Notes under the pieces: generated by a model
Told to the model about the DNA's origin: nothing
Database searches by the model: none
What the model saw: the letters and a program-made list of their open reading frames with translations, nothing else
From: Acidobacterium sp.
Lineage (GTDB): Bacteria; Acidobacteriota; Terriglobia; Terriglobales; Acidobacteriaceae
DNA length: 9,259 bases
Assembly (NCBI GenBank): GCA_003152595.1
Contig: PMAM01000075.1
Coordinates: 14,383 to 23,641, forward strand
Direction: 5' to 3'
Shown here: piece after piece, positions 5,793-9,259 of the stretch
Numbering within the stretch: the first letter of the stretch is position 1
Layout of the letters: the number at the start of each line of letters is the position of its first letter
Made by a program: the position numbers and the translations under genes

Positions 5793-7400
5793 TCAGTGCC
5801 TGCCCACTCGCTGGAACAACAGGACCAACGGCACCGAGAACAGCGCCAGATACCCCAGCACCGCAAAATTGTCCATGTACGCCATCAGAGAAGCCTGCTG
5901 CCCCACCATCTGATACAGCGCGCCCAGCGCCGCGCGGTGCGCCGTCGTGGGATCGAAACCAAAAGTCGACAGGTGCGCCGCGAAACCCGCTACAGTCGTG
6001 CCCACGGCCTGCGCATCGGCGGTGAGGTGCGCAACCAGGTAGCTCTGGTGGATCTGCGAACGGCGCACCAGCAGCGTCGTCACCGTCGCGATGCCCACCG
6101 ACCCGCCAATGTTCCGCATCAGGTTGTAAATCCCTGAAGCATTGCCAATCTCCTCCCTGCGGAGGCGGCCCATCGCCATAGTGGTCAGCGGCACAAAGAC
6201 GAAGCCGCCGGCAAAGCCATTAATGATGTTCGGCCAGATGATCGACGTCATCGCAATGCCAAGATTGAGCCGGCTGAGCCAAAGTGTGGAGACGCCGAAG
6301 ATCGCGAGCCCGATGCCGAGCAGCGTGCGTCCGTCCAGGTGCTCCGAAAGCCAGCCCGCAACCAGCATCGAGAGCATCGACCCAATGCCGCGCGGGCTCA
6401 CCGCCAGGCCGCTGTCGAGCGCCGGATAGCCGATCAGGGTCTGCAGAAACAGCGGCAGCAGCGCCGTCACGCCGTACAGGATGAATCCGTAGATGGCGGT
6501 GATGAGCGTGCCGGTGGCGAAGTTGCGGTTGCGCAGCACCTGCAGCTGGACGATGGGATCGCGGGATCGCAGCTCGCGCACCAAAAAGCTGAAGAAGGCC
6601 GCGATCGAGAGAAACGCCATCCAGCGAATCCACACCGCGCCGAACCAGTCCGACTCCTGGCCCTTGTCGAGCACCAATTGCAGCGACCCGAGCCACACCG
6701 CCATGAACCCAAAGCCGAGATAGTCGATCGCGCCCTGGAATTTACGCAGGATGTAGGGCGGGTCTTCGATGAACATTCCGGCGAGGAACAGCGCGAGCAC
6801 GCCGACCGGCAGATTGATGTAGAAGATCCAGCGCCACGAATAGCTGTCGGTGATCCAGCCGCCCAGCGTCGGCCCGATAACCGGCGCGACGACGATGCCG
6901 ATTCCGTAAACGGCCATCGCGGTGCCGTGTTCGCGCGGCGGGAAGCTTTCCAGCAGGATGGCCTGGGCCAGCGGCTGCATACCTCCGCCGCCCACGCCCT
7001 GCAGGATGCGCGCCAGGATCAGCATCGGCATGTTGATGGCGAGCCCGCAGAGCAGGGAAGCAGCCGTGAAGAGAATGATCGAGAGAACGAGCAGGCGTTT
7101 ACGGCCGATCCGCCCTGTGATCCAGCTGGTGGCCGGCAGCATGATGGCATTCGAGACGAGGTAGCTGGTCAGGACCCACGTGGATTCGTCGGTCGAGGCG
7201 GAGAGACTGCCGGCGATGTGGGGCAGGGCAACGTTGGCGACCGAGGAGTCGAGCACCACCATGAACGTCGCCGTCATGACGGAGACGGCGATCATCCACC
7301 GATTGGCCGAGGGAACCCAGGGAGCAGGCTGCACTTCGGGCGCGACGGCCGGAGCCAGCGGAGTTGCCGCGGAGCTGTTGGGTGCTGACGGCGAGGACAT
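5793..7400 (-). CDS. DHA2-family MFS drug:H+ antiporter (EmrB/QacA type)
   Basis: This 535-residue inner-membrane transporter probably exports drugs or other amphipathic compounds using the proton gradient. After a Pro/Ala-rich cytoplasmic tail (residues 1-33), the first helix ends with VVLDSSVANVALP (48-60), the DHA2 motif usually written LDxTIVNVALP. GRIGRKRLLVLS at about 97-108 is the loop 2-3 motif A region. RILQGVGGGGMQPL at 131-144 is the helix 4 region. VAPVIGPTLGGW at 171-182 is motif C, the antiporter motif in helix 5. Size and hydrophobic pattern fit 14 helices, ending in LFQRVGRH. GAGGA at 7409-7413 lies 8 nt upstream of the ATG. EmrB proteins often work with a periplasmic adaptor and TolC, but neither is encoded in the window. 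The substrate is not predictable. Confidence 0.95.
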   Translation of the reverse strand: MSSPSAPNSSAATPLAPAVAPEVQPAPWVPSANRWMIAVSVMTATFMVVLDSSVANVALPHIAGSLSASTDESTWVLTSYLVSNAIMLPATSWITGRIGRKRLLVLSIILFTAASLLCGLAINMPMLILARILQGVGGGGMQPLAQAILLESFPPREHGTAMAVYGIGIVVAPVIGPTLGGWITDSYSWRWIFYINLPVGVLALFLAGMFIEDPPYILRKFQGAIDYLGFGFMAVWLGSLQLVLDKGQESDWFGAVWIRWMAFLSIAAFFSFLVRELRSRDPIVQLQVLRNRNFATGTLITAIYGFILYGVTALLPLFLQTLIGYPALDSGLAVSPRGIGSMLSMLVAGWLSEHLDGRTLLGIGLAIFGVSTLWLSRLNLGIAMTSIIWPNIINGFAGGFVFVPLTTMAMGRLRREEIGNASGIYNLMRNIGGSVGIATVTTLLVRRSQIHQSYLVAHLTADAQAVGTTVAGFAAHLSTFGFDPTTAHRAALGALYQMVGQQASLMAYMDNFAVLGYLALFSVPLVLLFQRVGRH

Positions 7401-7503
7401 TCAGCGCGTCCTCGCGCAGCGCGGGTTGGACCCAGAGGGGATCAAGGATCACTTTAATATGGGGCGGCGCGGCGGTGCCGAGAAAGTCAGAACATGACGG
7501 GTA

Positions 7504-7530
7504 GGAAGGAGGTACTTCCGGGAAACTTCC
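7504..7530. repeat. Small inverted repeats in the leader region of the MFS gene
   Basis: GGAAG at 7504-7508 and CTTCC at 7515-7519 flank six bases. They are followed directly by the near-palindrome GGAAACTTCC at 7521-7530. They lie in the 240-bp gap between the response regulator and the efflux gene, about 105-130 bp upstream of its start. They could be a regulator site or a small hairpin. No promoter that I trust was found next to them. Confidence 0.25.
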
Positions 7531-7640
7531 TCGTTGCCGGTGATTTATCCAGAAACACTGGGCTGAAAAATCTCCCTGACTGTCCGAGTTGCCGCCGAGT
7601 GACGAACCACGCACAAGTTGCGAGTACTCGTGAGTAGATC

Positions 7641-8231
7641 TCAGGCGGCTACCGCGGAGTGGACGATCGCGCATTGAATCGGGACGCGGCACCAGGCGCA
7701 TCTGGTTTCGAGGGGTGTAGCGGCGCTCTGGTCGAAGACCTGGGGGAAGGCCCTGAGGCACTCAGGACAGGTGATCGTGACGTACGTCTCTCCGGAGGCA
7801 TTGTGCCCGTTGGTTGGAACCCAGATGGGCGCCAGGTGACGAAGGCGGCGAGTGACCAGCGATTGGCCTGGGCGGATCATGTCTTCGACGACGCGGAGCA
7901 TGAAAGTGGGATGGGTTCCTTTTTGATAGAAAGCGTCGGCGGCAACTCCCTTGGGGAGATCAACGCCTGAAAATGCGCTGCTCATGGCGATGACGCGAAT
8001 GGAGGGAAAGCGGCGCCGGACGATGGAGAGGAATTCAAAGCCGGACATGCCGGGCATGTTGAGGTCGGAGAGGATGAGGTCAGGCATATCCTCGCGGATT
8101 GCGGCCAAAGCGGAGAAGCCGTCAGAGGCGATCTGTACGGCATAGCCGGCTCCGGAGAGGATTTCGGACAGACATGTGCGAACCAGGGATTCGTCGTCCA
8201 CTACGAGAAGACTGGGTTTGATGTGAGACAT
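7641..8231 (-). CDS. Response regulator receiver protein with C-terminal four-cysteine ribbon
   Basis: This 196-residue protein starts with a complete receiver domain. It has acidic residues Asp12-Asp13 in LLVVDDE, phospho-acceptor Asp56 in DLILSDLNMPGMSG, switch Ser84 in VIAMSSA, and conserved Lys104 in FYQKG. Residues about 122-196 carry no helix-turn-helix or enzyme domain. They contain Cys155-x2-Cys158-x19-Cys178-x2-Cys181, with another Cys at 187, consistent with a small zinc ribbon. The output is therefore probably protein-protein or nucleic-acid contact rather than classical DNA binding. The ATG at 8231 fits the usual short lead into the receiver domain. In-frame ATGs at 8252 and 8291 would add an atypical tail. 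An AGG lies about 6 nt upstream. No histidine kinase is encoded nearby. The MFS gene follows on the same strand after 240 bp, and co-transcription is uncertain. Confidence 0.9.
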   Translation of the reverse strand: MSHIKPSLLVVDDESLVRTCLSEILSGAGYAVQIASDGFSALAAIREDMPDLILSDLNMPGMSGFEFLSIVRRRFPSIRVIAMSSAFSGVDLPKGVAADAFYQKGTHPTFMLRVVEDMIRPGQSLVTRRLRHLAPIWVPTNGHNASGETYVTITCPECLRAFPQVFDQSAATPLETRCAWCRVPIQCAIVHSAVAA

Positions 8232-8291
8232 GGTGTACCTGTGGGGAGGCATATAACCCCGTCCAAGACCCACAGTGTGGCATCGCGCCAA

Positions 8292-8756
8292 TTTTCGTTA
8301 CTGTTCAATATTGCACACAACGCATGACACAAATGTGCCATTACCTTAGGGTTTAATTAACTGAAAATCCAGCGATTGAGGAAGAACGGAGCAGAGTTGC
8401 AAGGTGTTCCGCAACTCCTAAATCCTTTCCATCTTCCGGATTCCAGATGTGTGGTCGACAAGACGGAAGTATCGCCACCGAACCTTCTTTCTCTCGCCGC
8501 CCATCACCGTCGTACCGTCCGCCCTCATGATTGTTCTTGCCCCCAATCTCAACCCGCCCTACTCTGAGAACAAGGAAAGCTCTGTCCACCGGACGACCTT
8601 CGGCGCACAGGGCTTTTGCATTTGTGGGCTCAAACGGAGAACGAAGCGCGCGAGGAACACTGTTAACTACATCGATAACATCCAGGGAGTTGACCCCTCC
8701 GGATATTGTTGATTGCACAGCAGAGGCCAGGGGTCGACCCCCTGAATCGCCAAATC
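8292..8756. other. Gene-poor region between the response regulator and the EamA-like gene
   Basis: No convincing gene is seen in about 465 bp. Open frames on both strands lack ribosome binding sites and natural protein composition. About 8292-8380 is clearly AT-rich and is the likely promoter region of the response regulator. About 8400-8680 is nearer 50% GC and looks like non-coding or decayed sequence. Two similar GC-rich motifs close the region: CCAGGGAGTTGACCCC (8682-8697) and the palindromic GGGGTCGACCCC (8730-8741). Confidence 0.5.
8325..8340. promoter_or_regulatory. Near-palindromic candidate operator upstream of the response regulator
   Basis: TGACACA-AA-TGTGCCA is a 16-bp dyad with a single mismatched pair, about 95-110 bp upstream of the response regulator start and inside the AT-rich segment. 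Its size and symmetry suit a dimeric regulator. No partner regulator is identified, and the matching -35/-10 elements are weak. Confidence 0.25.
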
Positions 8757-9149
8757 TCAGAACGCCAGCAGTGCGACGCCGATGCAGACGAAAATGGCCG
8801 CGGTCCAGCGGCGGTGGTCGACGTGTTCATGCAGGAACCACTTCGCGGCGAGGGCGTTGGTCACGAAGGTGAGGGAAGTGGCGGCTGGCCCGATGAGGCT
8901 GAGGTCGCGGTGGCTGAAGGCGAAGAGCAGGGAGAAGAAACTCAGGGCGAGGCAGAAGACGCCAAGTCCGAAGCGGCTGTTGGTGACGACGGCCAGCGCG
9001 GCGCCGACGATGCCGCTGCGGGCGCGGATCACGTCGAGGTCGCCGACCTGGCGCATGGCCGAGGCGGTGAGGATGTCGCCTGCGGTTGCGGTGACCACGA
9101 CGGCGGCGATCATCGCGGTGGTGGCCAGGATGGTATGAGAGTCGGTCAC
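8757..9149 (-). CDS. Half-size EamA/DMT-superfamily membrane protein
   Basis: This 130-residue protein has four predicted transmembrane helices at about 7-26, 59-79, 84-104 and 113-130, the size of one EamA repeat or an SMR-like subunit. An early GDILTASAMRQVG segment resembles the Gly-x-x-Leu-x-x-x-Ala-Met-x-x-x-Gly pattern at the first helix of small DMT proteins. The C-terminal half has the EamA ending, with Pro89 in LIGPAATSLTFV, Glu109 in KWFLHEH, and a last helix FVCIGVALLAF. Such half-size proteins usually work as dimers. The substrate is unknown: small multidrug cations, lipids or sugar-lipid carriers are all possible. The start is GTG at 9149, and its GTGA overlaps the stop of the upstream gene by 4 bp, so the two are almost certainly in one operon and coupled. 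The function of the upstream partner would be the best clue to the role. Confidence 0.82.
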   Translation of the reverse strand: MTDSHTILATTAMIAAVVVTATAGDILTASAMRQVGDLDVIRARSGIVGAALAVVTNSRFGLGVFCLALSFFSLLFAFSHRDLSLIGPAATSLTFVTNALAAKWFLHEHVDHRRWTAAIFVCIGVALLAF

Positions 9150-9259
9150 TGGCGCACCTCTTCAGGGGCTTCGACGGGCACTGCAGGGTGCGCCTCGGCA
9201 TGACCGGCGCCGCTGTGATCGGTGTACGAGGGTCCGCGCGTGACGAAGCCGACGCCCGC
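9146..9259 (-). CDS. C-terminal end of an unidentified protein, cut by the window edge
   Basis: An open frame runs from the right edge for 37 codons and stops with TGA at 9148-9146, overlapping the GTG start of the EamA-like gene. The visible end starts AGVGFVTRGPSYTDHSG and finishes with an Ala/Pro/Glu/His-rich tail ending EEVRQ, which looks like a flexible C-terminus. The 4-bp overlap and high GC at third codon positions support real coding. I do not recognise the family from so short a piece. Confidence 0.65.
   Translation of the reverse strand, partial: AGVGFVTRGPSYTDHSGAGHAEAHPAVPVEAPEEVRQ

Noticed and set aside
6339..7388. 349-codon plus-strand open frame opposite the MFS gene
   Set aside because: Its Arg/His/Gln/Asp-rich composition is an antisense artefact. 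The minus strand has clear DHA2 motifs.
7099..7761. Minus-strand frame joining the MFS upstream gap to the MFS N-terminus
   Set aside because: It is out of frame with the MFS protein and rich in Arg/Pro/Ser; no domain is seen.
8240..8262. TTATAT on the minus strand as a -10 element for the response regulator
   Set aside because: No acceptable -35 hexamer is found 16-18 bp upstream.
8418..8528. 36-residue minus-strand open frame with a basic, integrase-like flavour
   Set aside because: It has no Shine-Dalgarno sequence at a proper distance and is too short to assign. It may be a relic, but this is not supported.
8353..8718. 121-codon minus-strand open frame in the gene-poor gap
   Set aside because: No recognisable protein pattern, no good start signal and mixed composition; treated as non-coding.
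8706..9203. 165-codon plus-strand open frame opposite the EamA-like gene
   Set aside because: It is acidic low-complexity sequence (Glu/Gly/Ala/Asp) antisense to a membrane protein with good EamA features.

Overview
The window looks like a chromosomal segment from an acidobacterium, probably in or near the Terriglobales. The main reason is the pair in the left half: a short PadR-type regulator overlapping by 4 bp an 895-residue permease with two FtsX modules and an extra N-terminal domain. This is the layout of the acidobacterial duplicated orphan permease (ADOP) family. High GC, strong codon bias and densely packed genes fit. I assign the phylum from gene content only; no rRNA or tRNA is visible.

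Layout, left to right. Positions 3-671 (+) are the C-terminal part of a PagL-like outer-membrane acyloxyacyl hydrolase that is cut by the window edge. Positions 717-1601 (+) encode an exported TlpA-like thioredoxin-fold protein with a WCPPC motif. A clear promoter with a perfect 10-bp inverted repeat (1642-1674) drives padR (1680-2051) and the ADOP permease (2048-4735), which appear translationally coupled. A gene-free stretch of about 390 bp follows. Its last 70 nt can fold into a tiered stem next to the ribosome binding site of an unrecognised soluble protein (5125-5643, +). That gene ends in a good intrinsic terminator (5679-5716), and the convergent gap also holds inverted copies of a GAGTTTAG-like repeat.

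The right half is on the minus strand. It holds a 535-residue DHA2 (EmrB/QacA-like) drug:H+ antiporter (7400-5793). Upstream of it is a stand-alone response regulator receiver with a C-terminal four-cysteine ribbon (8231-7641). Next come about 460 bp with no convincing gene, then a 130-residue half-size EamA/DMT membrane protein (9149-8757). Its GTG start overlaps the stop of a gene that runs off the right edge.

The genes lean toward envelope and transport functions, but they do not form one pathway. I see no CRISPR array, insertion sequence, toxin-antitoxin pair or defence cluster, and nothing that I would call a new system with confidence. The most useful leads are the padR operator with an apparently leaderless start, the structured leader before 5125, the receiver-zinc-ribbon protein, and the inverted repeat array in the convergent gap.
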